A stretch of DNA of 64,000 bases from Aspidapion aeneum (Eukaryota; Arthropoda; Insecta; Coleoptera; Brentidae), in the NCBI GenBank assembly GCA_963576565.1, contig OY755047.1, forward strand, positions 32,346,851-32,410,850, given 5' to 3'. The notes beneath the pieces are model-generated. The model made no database searches. It worked only from the letters and a program-made list of their open reading frames with translations, and was not told the DNA's origin. The first letter of the stretch is position 1, and every line of letters starts with the position of its first letter. This document shows, piece after piece, positions 1 to 11,317 of the stretch. The position numbers and the translations under genes were made by a program.

Positions 1-730
1 GAAAAGGGGGTGTAATGCTAAGTTGAGTCTCAACTTAGCACTACCACCCCAGAAAAAATTTAAATTTTCAAAAAACAATAAATGTATTAATTGTCGTGAA
101 TTTGTCGTAAATTTGTCGTGAAAGAAAAAAATTTTTCGCGACACCCGTTTTCCTGAAAACGGTATGTAATGCTAAGTTGAGTCTCAACTTCGCATTAGCA
201 CCCCAGAAAAAATTAAAATTTTTAAAAACTAATCTATGGAATAATTGTCGTAAATTTGTCGTAAAAGAAAAAAATTTGTCGCGCCACCCGTTTTCCTGAA
301 AAGGGTATGTAATGCTAAGTTGAGTCTCAACTTAGCACTACCACCCCAGAAAAAATTAAAATTTTCAAAAACTAATAAATGCATTAATTGTCGTGACGAC
401 AAATTCACGATTTGTCGTAAAAGAAAAACAATTGTCGCGTCATCCGTTTTCCCGGTAAACGGGCAGTGAGCAACTTTGAGATCTAAATCTAAATCTCAGT
501 GATTTTTTCACAATACGAAGATATAGTATATTTAAATTTGTCGCGCGATTGTAAATTTTTGGTGAAACAATCGTTATATTACGTGCTGTTTTTACTTTTA
601 CCCTTACCCTTTGTGGTGTTAATATAAATATTCATTGCTCGCTGTTTTCAATGATCAAGCTAACGCCAGGATTTTGCGTTGTTTTAGAATTAACGAAAAA
701 AAGCGAACTTCTCAAGAAATATTATGTTGT
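1..730. repeat. Left arm of foldback-type element (tandem palindromic units)
   Basis: Three units of roughly 130-150 bp begin near 11, 165 and 307. Each carries a near-perfect palindrome (gctaagttgag, one base, ctcaacttagc) followed by a run of 'tcgtaaatttgtcgt' motifs and 'cgcgacacccgttttcc'. The unique part of the arm (about 450-730) includes 'gagatctaaatctaaatctcag' and 'gccaggattttgcgttgttttaga'. The whole arm recurs in reverse complement at 2461-3060, so the two form very long terminal inverted repeats. The 61-codon frame at 651-836 lies in this repeat and is not regarded as a gene. The left end may lie outside the window. Confidence 0.75.
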
Positions 731-1206
731 CCTTTTAACAATCATAGGCATTTTGCTACAAAGAACGGATATAAATATGTTTCATACTAACAAAACTCCA
801 TCTTCTAGTAACACTAGGTACCTACTAGTTGTATAGTTTTATTTATTTTATTGTAGGCGAAAGTTCTTACCTAACAAAGTCGAAAAGCTCTCCCTACCCC
901 TTGTTACACTTTGCCAAACTTTTAGGAAGCCCTCCAAATCCTGTTACGTCATTAATAGGCGACCCCTAATAAAATAAAGATCAAGCATAGCATAGGCAAT
1001 GGTTGGGAAAAAACTTTTCGGACACGTGTGTAAACGTGCTATGTCGACTTGGTAACACAGCTCTGGGTGCCTATTCTTGAAGGTTCTTGAAGTGAGCGAA
1101 ATTTTCACCTTTATCTTTTTCACCGTGAAACAAATCCGCGGCAGTTTTGTGACGTTTCTAGCCTTACTCTTGGTTGTCAGTTTTGTTTTGGCAACACAAT
1201 TAAAAA
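731..1206. other. Interior of the foldback element, no gene seen
   Basis: AT-rich sequence between the left arm and the nested hairpin-ended repeat. I see no open frame of coding character, RNA gene or splice-supported exon. Confidence 0.4.
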
Positions 1207-1786
1207 ATACTCTGCCACTCTATGGGCACCTAAGCTCACACTAGGTACTATAGTTATAGTGTGAGCTAATATAATCAAAAACTGAAATATATTTTATTCA
1301 ACTCCAGACTCAATTACCTTTCGTTTGATACCACACAAGCCATGTTTTGACTTAAACTCAAATTTTTTAAATCTACCCCCACCCTTTAAAAAAAAACTAA
1401 AATGTATTTTGTTTAACTCCAGACTCAATTACCTTTCGTTTGATATCACACACGCCATATTTTCACTTAAACTCTAATTTTTGACATCTACCCCCACCTT
1501 TTTTTTTTAAATAAACTAAAATTCATTTTGTTTAACTCCAGACTTAATTACCTTTCGTTTGATATCACACACGCCATATTTTCACAAACTCTAATTTTTG
1601 GAATCTACCCCCACCACAGACAGACAGACATACAGACAGACAGACAGCAAAACAAAAAAGTTTCAAAATCATCTGAAACGCAAAGATATATAAAAAATTT
1701 TGAAATCGGAGCAACTTTTTTTTTCTCGAAAAAATTAGGATCACCATAGCTCACACTACTTATATAGTAGTAGTGTGAGCTAAAAC
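1207..1786. repeat. Hairpin-ended interspersed repeat, copy A
   Basis: It starts with 'aatactctgcca' and the self-complementary block 'agctcacacta...tagtgtgagct', contains three diverged sub-units of about 110-130 bp ('ctccagactcaattaccttt' and 'gatatcacacacgcc'), a short CAGA tract (about 1618-1650), the block 'cgcaaagatatataaaaa', and closes with another gtgtgagct hairpin at about 1753-1781. Copies B (20321-20935) and C (36153-36976) share the order. Both ends fold as small hairpins and no protein is encoded. Frames reading through the CAGA tract are artefacts. It is nested inside the foldback element. Confidence 0.75.
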
Positions 1787-2082
1787 TTACTGGAAGTGAA
1801 ATACGGTCTAGCAGTAATATATTCGTCCGGATTTTTCCGGTTCGGTTCAGGAGTGGAAAAACAAACCTGGTCCAGAATTTAGCTGGCCGTACAAGAATAG
1901 TAGGCCAGGCAAGCAGTCACATATTAAGCATTGAGCATTGTCGGGCATGGAACTTTGTCGGCCGTGGGAGCATAACAGTGCGTAGTTTTGGTGAAAGTAT
2001 TTATGTGAATCCAGTATTCTGTGGTTCGAAAAGCTAAAGTATAAACTTTTTGCTACTAAACCTACTGTTTACGGTTTAAAAA

Positions 2083-2211
2083 ATGGCAAAGCGAAATTCT
2101 AAAGTTAAGAAAATTAGTTTTGGCAATTCATGGTTTAATTTTAAGAAAGGTTTTTCTTCAAGGTTAAATATTCTACATCTTCGTATTGTGAAAAAGCTTA
2201 AAGATCACTGA
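2083..2211 (+). CDS. Possible N-terminal remnant of a transposon protein (42 aa)
   Basis: An ATG at 2083 opens a basic peptide (MAKRNSKVKKISFGNSWF...) that runs to TGA at 2209-2211. Its last third is read from the inverted repeat that begins at about 2161, so the original reading frame was probably cut by the junction with the repeat arm. The lysine-rich start with an 'FGN' motif resembles N-termini I have seen in insect transposon-encoded proteins, but the match is too short to assign a family. The 300 bases upstream look like untranslated sequence. It could be chance. Confidence 0.2.
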   Translation: MAKRNSKVKKISFGNSWFNFKKGFSSRLNILHLRIVKKLKDH

Positions 2212-3060
2212 GATTTAGATTTAGATCTCAAAGTGACACACTGCCCGTTTCCGGGAAAACGGATGACGCGATCTTCGACAAATTTACGACAAATTCACGA
2301 CAATTAATGCATTTATTAGTTTTTGAAAATTTTAATTTTTTCTGGGGTGGTAGTGCTAAGTTGAGACTCAACTTAGCATTACACCCCCTTTTCAGGAAAA
2401 CAGGTGGCGCGACAATTTTTTTTCTTTCGCGACAAATTTAAGACATTTAATGCATATAAATGTTTCGTGAGAAGTTCACTTTTTTTCATAATTTCTAAAA
2501 CAACGCAAAATCCTGGCGATCAATGAATATTTACACAAACACCACAAAAGGTTATATTGAAAAGTAAAAGCGGAACGTAATATAATGATTGTTTCACCAA
2601 AAATTTACAATTGCGCGACAAGGTTAAATATACTACATCTTCGTATTGTGAAAAAGCTTGTAGATCACTGAGATTTAGATTTAGATCTCAAAGTTGCTCA
2701 CTGCCCGTTTCCGGGAAAACGGATGACGCGACAATTGTTTTTCTTTTACGACAAATTTACGACAAATTCACGACAATTAATGCATTTATTAGTTTTTGAA
2801 AATTTTAATTTTTTCTAGGGTGGTAGTGCTAAGTTGAGACTCATCTTAGCATTACATACCTTTTTCAGGAAAACGGGTGGCGCGACAAATTTTTTTCTTT
2901 CATGACAAATTTACGACAAATTTACGACAATTATTCCATAGATTAGTTTTTAAATATTTTAATTTTTTCTGGGGTGGTAATGCTAAGTTGAGACTCAACT
3001 TAGCATTACATACCCTTTTCAGACAAATTTACGACAAATTCACGACAATTAATGCATATA
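2161..3060. repeat. Right arm of foldback-type element, partly duplicated
   Basis: This is the reverse complement of the left arm. It begins with a partial extra copy (2161-2460) and continues with the full arm (about 2461-3060), including 'ctaaaacaacgcaaaatcctggc', the 'gatttagatttagatctc' block and three palindromic units. Sequence identity to 1-730 is high by eye over several hundred bases. Small open frames at 2611-2799 and 2877-3095 are repeat-derived. Confidence 0.75.
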
Positions 3061-3344
3061 TTGCGAATATCCAATATCCAATTCTTAGGTGGTAATGCTA
3101 AGTTTATAGAGGTGTAAAACTGTCATAGTCCCCGGATAAAAAGATACTGACTGTAGGTTGACAAAAAAACGCACAGATAAAAACAACTCAAAGACATGCC
3201 ATTTTAAAAAAAATTGTTGCTGTCAGTATACATATGATAAATAAAGAGGTTGGAAATGTCACAAAAGTGTAACTGCCTATGGCAAGGACTATATAACCCT
3301 CTGATTTTTTTGAAAAAATAAATAAAAATTATTTACTACTACTA

Positions 3345-4865
3345 CTACTACTACTATATCGGTTTAGAATGTTTTTCTACGTTGTCGGACGCCTATTCTC
3401 CAGCTCCTTCGATCCTGACAATCATCTGTCAGGTTTTTTTCGTCTTTGGATTGACTGTTGCCATTCCAGTTTAGGACGCCCTCTTTCTGCGTCCTATTGG
3501 TTGCCATTGGTGCTTTGGTAATCTTTCGTCGTTCATCCGTTGTACATGGCCGTACCATATCAATTGTCTTTTAGTGATGTTATCCGTTATGCTTCCCTCG
3601 ATTCCCATTCTTTCTTTTATGATCTCATTTCTTATGTGATCTGTTCTAGATATTCTCATTGATCTTATTGCATCCATGTCGACACTTTCCACTTTTGTTT
3701 TGTATTTTTCTGTTACGCGACAATTCTCTATTCCATACAACAGCGTGCTTTTCACCATTGTTTCATATTTGTCACATTTTACATTCGGTTTTATTTCTCT
3801 ATAAAATACTGTTAAGACATCTAATAACCTTTTTTGCTTTTACTATTTTTTTTCCAGTTCGTTATAGTCGATTCCTGTCTTATCAAATGTGACACCCAGG
3901 TATACATCCTCATTGCATGAAGATATTGTTTGTTCATTGCCTAGTTCTAACTCACGTGATTCGTTTACAATGCATAAGTACTGTGTCTTGTCTACGGTCA
4001 CTGTTAACCCCCACAGTTGGTATTCTTCCATTAAATTTCTCATCATATACTCAATGTCTTCTTTATCATTAGCTACAATAAACGTCGTCAGCAAACTGTA
4101 GTGTGTATATGGCAAATCGGTTGTTAAGTTGTATTCCCATACCGTGTACTTTACATTTACAGATTTTTAGGGCTATCGCGAAATATATTTTGAAAAGAGT
4201 TCGAGAGATATAACATCCCTGTCTTACCAGGAATTCTTTTAAAAGTCGATTTCCAATTTTAATTTTATAACACTGTCCATAATTTTTCTACTAGAACGCT
4301 ATCATATGCTTTTTGTAGGTCCACAAAGGTAACATAATTCTCTATATTTCTAGGACTCCTTTTCTTAGTTACTTGTTTAAGACAAAAAACATTGTCACTA
4401 CAAGATGTTGCTGCACGTAACCCGCTTTAATCTTCTTCTTCTTCTTGTTCATGAAAATCGTTCTCTATTAAATCTCTAACGGTCCATCTCACCGACTTTT
4501 TTTTCGTTACTTAGCCTAAAGCATTTCTTAATATAATCATAATATGACGTAATAAGGAACACTTAAGGCTAAGTAAAGAAAAAAAAAGTCGGTGCGATGG
4601 GCTATTAGAATCCTACCTTACAATCTACTTAGAGTACCGGTTACTGAAATTCCTCTATAATTGTTGCCATCCAGCTTGTTTCCTTTTTTATGTATTGCAT
4701 TTTTCTAATCATCATCATTGATAATATATGTGAGATTTTCTAGTGGTTTTTCTGATCCATATTTGAGCATTTCAGCGTATATTCCCCCAGGTCGGCTAGC
4801 TTTTCCGGATTTAAGCTTATTAATACTATTTTTTATCATTTCTTTTTCGATGATTAAGTTAATTA
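3345..4865 (-). mobile_element. Degenerate RTE-like LINE fragment
   Basis: Read on the minus strand this is the 3' half of a non-LTR retrotransposon. In order there are remnants of 'YRGISV'-type RT sequence (about 4640-4660), an F-A-D-D catalytic motif (about 4085-4100) followed by a frameshift, the segment DIEYMMRNLMEEYQLWG and KTQYLC (3843-4115), then the C-terminal 'QLIWYGHVQRMNDERLP' block (3471-3758) and the 3' end at an (ACT)n run near 3340-3356. The order and motifs match the better preserved element at 8007-11303, but this is a separate, older family member with multiple frameshifts. It lies upstream of the first visible WDR44 exon, presumably in an intron. Confidence 0.75.
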
Positions 4866-5033
4866 TTTAACCTGAATGAATAAAAAAAATTATCTTATGA
4901 TCAAACTCCTCATTTTTAAGTCAGAATATTCCCCTGCTTTTCAAACTTATTAAATCATGTACATACGTTTTACCAAAAGTTAATTTAACTTTTATTATTT
5001 TTTGTCCAATAGTAATTCTCTTATTGTTCTTAG

Positions 5034-6096
5034 GTAATCCGAGACGCATACCCGTTCTTCCAAGACATGCGCACCAAATATAACGCAGAAAAAGTGTCTC
5101 CCACTCCATCTCAAGAGTCCTTGGTCTCCCATCATTCTACGGACACTGCTAACTTTGCGGCTTTTGAGGCGCTAAGCCCAGAAGAGGCTAGCAAGTACAC
5201 CTTTATGCCAAAGCCATTTTGTACTTATACCGGACACACTTCAGGTAAGGCCAAGTTTTTTGTAGGTTGCCTACTACCTAAACCGATTTAAATTTAAAGT
5301 ACGTCGCACAAATTTAATGGGCGTTGAACTTCGATGAAATGCTTTTAGATTTCTGAATGGTATATACAAGATTCTGCGATACAATGTTTAAATACAAATC
5401 TTCCGATAGGCTCCAGGCATCATTTCCGCATTTACGCTATTATTTTACTGTTGAAGTTGCGGCAAAGTTTTACAATAAATATTTAAAAGTAATATCAACC
5501 TGCAGGTAAAAAAACCTAACAACTGGTAAGAAGAGTGGCTCACTCTGGTGTAAAAAAACTGACAAAAAATATCTACCTGATAATAACTTACTTTTCGGCC
5601 ACCAGATGGACTAGCAAATCATTTTGATTTTAGACTTGCTAGACATTGCCTGGTCAAAAAACTACTTCATCCTGTCAGCCTCCTTCGACAAAACCGTCAG
5701 ACTGTGGCATATTTCCCGCAAAGAATGTCTTTGCTGCTTTCAGCACATTGATTTTGTGTCGGCAATTGTCTTTCACCCTAGAGATGACCGTTACTTTCTC
5801 AGTGGCTCTTTAGACGGCAAGTTGAGGTTATGGAATATACCAGATAAGAAGGTAAGGTGAATAAATTATCCATCATCATTATAAAAAAATATATTATTTG
5901 AAATATGGTCGCAATGTTGTTCTTAAGTGACAGGACTTAACTTTTTTATATTTTCGAAATAAGTAGGTCTACGATAATATAAATTTAACTTAATTATCCC
6001 AAAACGAGGATATATTTTTTTTAGTTGTGACAGCCGCCATCTTAGATTCTGGATGCGGAATGACAGTTTAACGTTGGTTGTTAGATACTACTGCGC

Positions 6097-6180
<84 letters not shown>

Positions 6181-7337
6181 AATATATATATAAATATATA
6201 CTTTTTGAAACTTTATTTTACTTATTAATTTTTGGCTTAAATCTTATAAACGAACGTAGCTATTTTTAGGAAAGTGTTTGTATTGACAGGTAGCTGTATG
6301 GAATGAAGTCGAGGACAACAACAAACTAATCACGGCTGCCAACTTCTGTCAGAATGGCAAATTCGCAGTGGTTGGTACTTATGATGGACGCTGTATCTTT
6401 TACATCACCGACCAGTTAAAGTACCACACTCAAATTCATGTTAGGTGAGAAAATCATAAAATATTGATTTACTTCTTGTTTTACTTTAAAGTTATTCTAA
6501 AATTTCAAAACTTGTTGTTGGTCTTGAAAAAAACACACTTGAAACTTCCTCAAATAAGGTGTAATTTAAATTAAAGCAAAAAAAATTAAAAATACCTTTT
6601 ATTTCAAACACCTTAAGACTTGTGTTGTCCATGTTGTAAAGCGAAAAATAAGTAGTAAAATCCTTAAGTTTCCAAATTGACTTGTTTTCAATTAGGTCGT
6701 CCAGAGGGCGAAACGCGATCGGCCGAAAAATCAGCGGCATAGAGCCGATGCCAGGTGAAGATAAGATTTTGGTGACGTCCAATGACAGCCGTATTCGATT
6801 GTACGACTTAAGAGATTTAAATGTTTGCTGCAAATACAAAGGAAAAGGTATTTGTAAAATTTAACTAATATTAATTTCAGGGCTTCTGTCTTAACGTACT
6901 ACCCATTATAAAAACATTCTATGGCCGTGAAACAACTACTACCTGTTCTAATAACATCCTATTGCCGTGCAAAAGCATGTATTCAACTAACAAATTTGCC
7001 TTCTCTTATTCTATGCACTAGATATTTTTAAAAGGCAGTAATTGGTCGTTATTATCTAGGCTACTCAAACGAAAGCAGTCAGATCCGAGCCAGCTTTTCG
7101 CACGACGGAAAATACATTGTTACGGGTTCGGAAAAGCACGATATCTTCATTTGGAAAACGAAGCACGACTACTCGATCACATCGGTGCGCAAAGACCGTA
7201 ACGATTTCTGGGAGGCTATCAAGGCGCATAACGTCGTTGTTACTTGCGCCATCTTTGCGCCGAATCCGGAAGCTATCATCAAGATGCTGGAGGAGAGCCA
7301 GATTCAAAATCAGGATAGTGATGCTTACTCACCAAAG
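5034..7337 (+). CDS. WDR44: WDR44 orthologue, five internal exons (partial gene)
   Basis: Exons 5034-5244, 5634-5851, 6290-6444, 6696-6847 and 7060-7337 are bounded by consensus AG acceptors and GT donors, and their phases join into one frame. The product contains the linker [11 protein letters not shown] / SPTPSQESL, the lead-in 'FCTYTGHTS', then WD40 repeats with strongly diagnostic WDR44 strings: [63 protein letters not shown] and [21 protein letters not shown]44 is a Rab11-binding WD-repeat protein at endosomes/ER contacts. The protein's N-terminal half would be encoded left of the window, and the last WD repeat and C-terminus are not visible downstream of the 7338 donor. Exon 4 ends in a K-G-K-G join that adds two residues relative to what I expect, so that donor (6848) is the least certain. 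Confidence 0.9.
6099..6177. repeat. (TA)n microsatellite in WDR44 intron 2
   Basis: About 78 bases of almost perfect TA dinucleotide, degenerating into taaatatata to about 6200. The 'YIYIYI' frame through it is an artefact. Confidence 0.95.
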
Positions 7338-7639
7338 GTGAGTTTTATTTATTTGTTTATTATTTATTTACCAAAATTTGTGTATACAAACTTAAAATCT
7401 ATGCACCCCATACATGCAAAGCCTAGGGCACGTGTGCATATATGGAGTTTGTTTAAAGTGATATAGTTAACTAGCGTTGGTTACAAATTTACTAGTAGTT
7501 TTAAAAATGACAATATCAAAAAATTACGAAAAATTGAAAAGAAAAGAAAAATTGAAAAAAATTGAAATTGAATGAGATTACTTTTCACAGACTCTCTTTT
7601 AAAGTTTGATTATCTGCAAAAATCATTTATTTAATTTCT

Positions 7640-7945
7640 TTTCTTATTCTCAATAAGTTTTCCTTGTACCCTGAGTTTTAAATGCGACTAATTCTCGTTA
7701 ATGGTACTTGTGCAAATAGTTGGAGGTTTGTTCTTGTAGTCTGTGAATTTTTTGCGCTCGGACTAATTAAAGATTTGTAGAGCTGAGCCATTAAAGTTCC
7801 AAGGGTAACATAAAAGGCTTCTGAGACTTTTAAAATATTATTTAGTTTGAACAACTCACAGGTGTGATGAAGCCTTGGTTTTTGGTTAATGAATCTGATC
7901 GTCGCTTTCTGAATGGTTACTAAAGAGCTAGATCCCTTAGAAAAA
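7640..7945 (-). pseudogene. Relic of a Jockey/CR1-type LINE reverse transcriptase C-terminus
   Basis: The minus strand reads IQKATIRFINQKPRLHHTC, ELFKLNNILKVSEAFYV and then a short tail before stops. This is the conserved post-RT block of CR1/Jockey-type ORF2 (Q-K-x-A-I-R-x-I ... H-T ... L-F-x-x-x-x-I-L-K). No RT core remains, so it is a short 3' fragment. The 300 bases before it (7338-7640) hold no recognisable feature beyond AT-rich sequence after the last WDR44 donor. Confidence 0.55.
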
Positions 7946-8027
7946 AGAACAATTTATTTAAAATTGTCTGGTCAAAATAAAAAAAAGGTCTCATACATAA
8001 GAAAATATATATATATATTTATCGGTT

Positions 8028-10229
8028 TCACAACGTTCTACGTCTTCCGATACCCAATCTCCACTCGTTTCTGTTTGCCCATAATTCATCATCTAGGCCT
8101 CTTATTCTTATTTCACTGTCTATTCCTTCTCTCCAGCTTCTCCTTGGCCGTCCTCGTTTTCTTCGGCCAGTTGGTTTCCATTGTAGTATTTGTTAAGGTA
8201 GTCTTTCATCATTCATTCTTTGTACATGTCCGTACCACACCAGTTGTTTTGTTCTTATATCATCCACTAAAGTACGTTCACCCACTGTCATAATTTATCT
8301 TATTCTTTGATTTGTAACTCTTTCTCTTTTTGATTTCCCTGCTGCTCTTCTCCAATAGTCCATCTCTGTAGCGGAAAGCATTTTTTCTGTTCTATCCTTG
8401 ATTGGCCATACTTCTGAGCCGTATGTAATAATACTTTTTACAATGGTGTTATATATAAGCTTTTTGTTATGTTTTGATATACTTTGGTCCCAAATTATTC
8501 CATTTAATAAAGTTATTGCTTTTCTTCCTTGTACGTTTCGATCTTTTATAGCTTTGTCTAGTGTTCCGTCAGCTGTAATTTTTAGACCTAAGTATTTATA
8601 CTCATCACAGGAGTGAATTCGCTGCCCGGTATTTAAGATTAGATCCTGTTTCATTCCACCGATACACATATACTCTGTCTTATTGAGATTAACCTCTAGT
8701 CCCCACTTATTGTACTCTTCTATTAGTTTTCGCGTCATATATTCGAGGTCGTCATAATCCTGAGCCACTACTATCTGATCATCGGCGAAACATAAAGTAT
8801 ACAAGGTGGTTTCGTCCAACGGAATTCCCATGTTTTGGCATTTTCTCTTCCATACTTTAAGGACTTGTTCCAAGTATATCTTGAAGAGCGTAGGCGAGAT
8901 ACAGCAACCTTCTTTAAGACCTTTATTTACTTGAAAGCCTTTGGTTAGTTTTGCTTTTATTTTAACTTTTGCCTTACTCTTGCGGTATAACTCTTTGATG
9001 GCCTTAATTAGTTGTACGCTTATGTTTGTGTTTTCCAACGCTTTCCAAAGTAGATTTAGTGGTATACTATCATATGCCTTCTGCAAATCCACGTAAAGCA
9101 GATGCAGCTCTTGTCCGTATGCCATTTTCTTTTCAATAACTTGGGTTATACAAAAGAGATGATCTGAAGTCGATCTACCCGCCCTGAAACCAGCTTGTTC
9201 TTCTGCCTCCATGTCTTTATATTCGCTCTCTACTTTATTTCTTATTATTTTACCGTATATTCTGCTTAGCGTACTAGTCACAGATATACCTCTATAATTG
9301 TCACATATATCTTTCCTTCCTTTTTTGTGTATTGTGGATATATATGACGTTTTCCACTCAGTTGGGACTACAGTTCCATTTAAATATTTTTGGAAAAGAT
9401 TCCGTAATCTCCAAAACAGTTCTTCAGTGCCATATTTAATAAGTTCTGCTGGGATATTTCCGGGTCCGGCAGATTTACCGCTTTTTAAGGTTGTGCACAC
9501 GTTTTTGACCTCAGAGATTGTGAGGGGTACTGGAGATCCCATCGTTCTAATTATATTGTCTCTTGCGTCTTCCTTGAATTCTGCTCTATCTTCAGTTAAT
9601 AGTTTTTTAAAATGCTCATCCCATTCTTTCTCTGGTATTGGTGAAATGATATCTCTGCATGTTTCTTTTTTAATCGATCTTATAGTTTTCCAGCTGTCGG
9701 TACTTCTCCTACCTCCTAAGTAAGAATCTATTTTCTGGCACTTTTGCGTCCACGAATGATTTTTCTTATCACTGATCATTCTTCTCACCTTTGATTGCGC
9801 GATTTTGTATTCTTGTCTGCTTCTATCTGTCTTTTGGGATAAGTAGGTGTGATATAATTTCCTTTTTTCCTCTATTTCTCTCTCAATCTCAGCATCCCAC
9901 CAGTATGGTTTTCTTCTTTTAGAAGTTTCTTCCATTAATCCTAGTGCTTCTTTTGCAGCTTGGTGGATGCTTAATGTAATACATTCGTATTCCTCATCTG
10001 GGGTTTCATCTGAACTTGTATTAAGTTTTTCGTTCACTCTCTTTTTGTATAAGTTTTTTACGCTGTCATGTTCTAGGCTTAGTAGATTATATTTACAGTG
10101 ATCAATTTCTTCAATCACTATCATCAAGATGTTGTTGATGCAGGCTTCGGCCTTGATAAGGAAAGAGAATTTTGGACTCCAGAAAATAGTGATCACTTCC
10201 GCATGTTGATCCACGCTTTGTTCTGACAT
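8028..10229 (-). pseudogene. RTE-type element: reverse transcriptase portion
   Basis: Contiguous frame of 644 codons (8295-10229) with RT motifs in order: KSAGPGNIPAELIKYG (about 252), NYRGISVTS (about 311), motif A YVDLQKAYDSIP (about 379), KEGCCISP (about 439) and catalytic FADD (481-484). It stops at TAA 8295-8297, but the 3' remainder is still readable down to a TGA at 8028-8030. Comparison with the related copy at 55111-55815 shows that this stop (GAA to TAA) and a second one at 8193-8195 (AAA to TAA) are substitutions. The tail encodes the WYGHV / GRRKRG C-terminal block. Confidence 0.85.
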
Positions 10230-10908
10230 CTTGAATTTTTAGTTTTGTCTTTTGTTTAGTGATAAAATAATCAATGACGGATTTCAGGTTTTGTGAGGGT
10301 TTGGTCCAGGTATATTTGTGTATTTCCTTATGTTGAAAAAAACCGTTTTGGATTTTTAGGTCTAATTGCTCACATACTGTAATTAGCCGGTATATATATT
10401 GGCTAACTGTCAGATCATTAACTCTGTTACCGGTTCTACTATTTAAATCTCCCAATATGACAATTTCTCTAGATGCACTTACTGCTGATATTTCATTGTG
10501 TATTTCTTCAAAAAAATTGTCTTTCACGGCTACATTTGCATCGTCGTTATACGCATAGATTCCAAAAATCGTAAGTCTCATTCCTTTTATTGTTATATTC
10601 ATTTTAATTAGCCTTTCATTGACTGCTTCCCAGTTGGTGATAAATTTTCTAAATCTTTTGTTGACCAAAATAGATACTCCTTGTTGGGCATGTTTTTCTT
10701 TTGCCACTCCGCTATAGAAATGGTCATATTGTCCTAGGTTTTCAGATCCTTTTCCTTTCTTTTTCGTTTCTGTTAGTACAGCAAGGTCTACCTTCATTCT
10801 GCTGCACTCATGTACTATTTCATTCAGTTTTCGATTCATTCCTTGTACGTTCCATGTACCAAAAATCATATTCCTGTTTCTTTGCTTGGTTCGTCTTAGG
10901 TTTTTCAT
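10111..10908 (-). pseudogene. RTE-type element: AP-like endonuclease portion
   Basis: Starts at ATG 10908 and carries the endonuclease signatures FGTWNVQGMN (near residue 16), a catalytic glutamate in LAVLTETKKK, VILGDLNSRTGN, and SDHYFL near residue 240. APE-type endonucleases nick target DNA for target-primed reverse transcription. The frame terminates at 10111 but overlaps the RT frame, with a frameshift in 10111-10229; ancestrally the two were one protein. An in-frame upstream extension past 10908 is possible. Confidence 0.8.
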
Positions 10909-11317
10909 TTCTTTCCGAGGCGTTTGATTGGGTTTTTTAACAGTGTACGTTTTTTCCGGGTATCAGAGAGTTAGTCTGATGCCCCAACCCCCAACCTGGA
11001 GGACCAGGTGATTTTTGATCGAGGTTTTCTTCCCCTAGCCTTTGACGATTCCAACGCCGGTACTACAAGGCAGTAGTCTTTTATACTATCCCTAAAAGAA
11101 AGGGTTGCCACCTACGCTATGATCACCGTACCGAGGTCCATTCTCTCCGCCTTTCATATCGATGTGGTCTTCTCCCGTAACCCTGGGAAAGGGACCCTAT
11201 ACAGGTGCTAACTCTCCGGGTCGAAGAGTACCTGGAATCTACGGAGGGCAGGGGTCGATTCATTTCCCCTGATAGACATCTGACGAGGTCTACCCGTACC
11301 TGTATACATAAGAAAAT

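Larger units (their letters stand above)
8007..11303 (-). mobile_element. Near full-length RTE-type non-LTR retrotransposon
   Basis: It is bounded by the 14-bp direct repeat atacataagaaaat at 7993-8006 and 11304-11317, interpreted as a target site duplication. The 3' end (left side) is a short (TA)n run following the ORF stop; the 5' end (right side) is a GC-richer untranslated region of about 390 bp (10910-11303). The 3.3-kb length, single APE endonuclease plus RT open frame, microsatellite tail and variable-length duplication fit the RTE clade. The target is a sequence also found without the insert at 38713-38735. The coding region has one frameshift and two nonsense codons, so this copy is probably inactive. 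Confidence 0.85.

Noticed and set aside
6078..6269. 63-codon frame with poly-(IY)
   Set aside because: Translation of a (TA)n microsatellite inside a WDR44 intron.
7065..7307. 80-codon minus-strand frame
   Set aside because: Antisense shadow of WDR44 exon 5.
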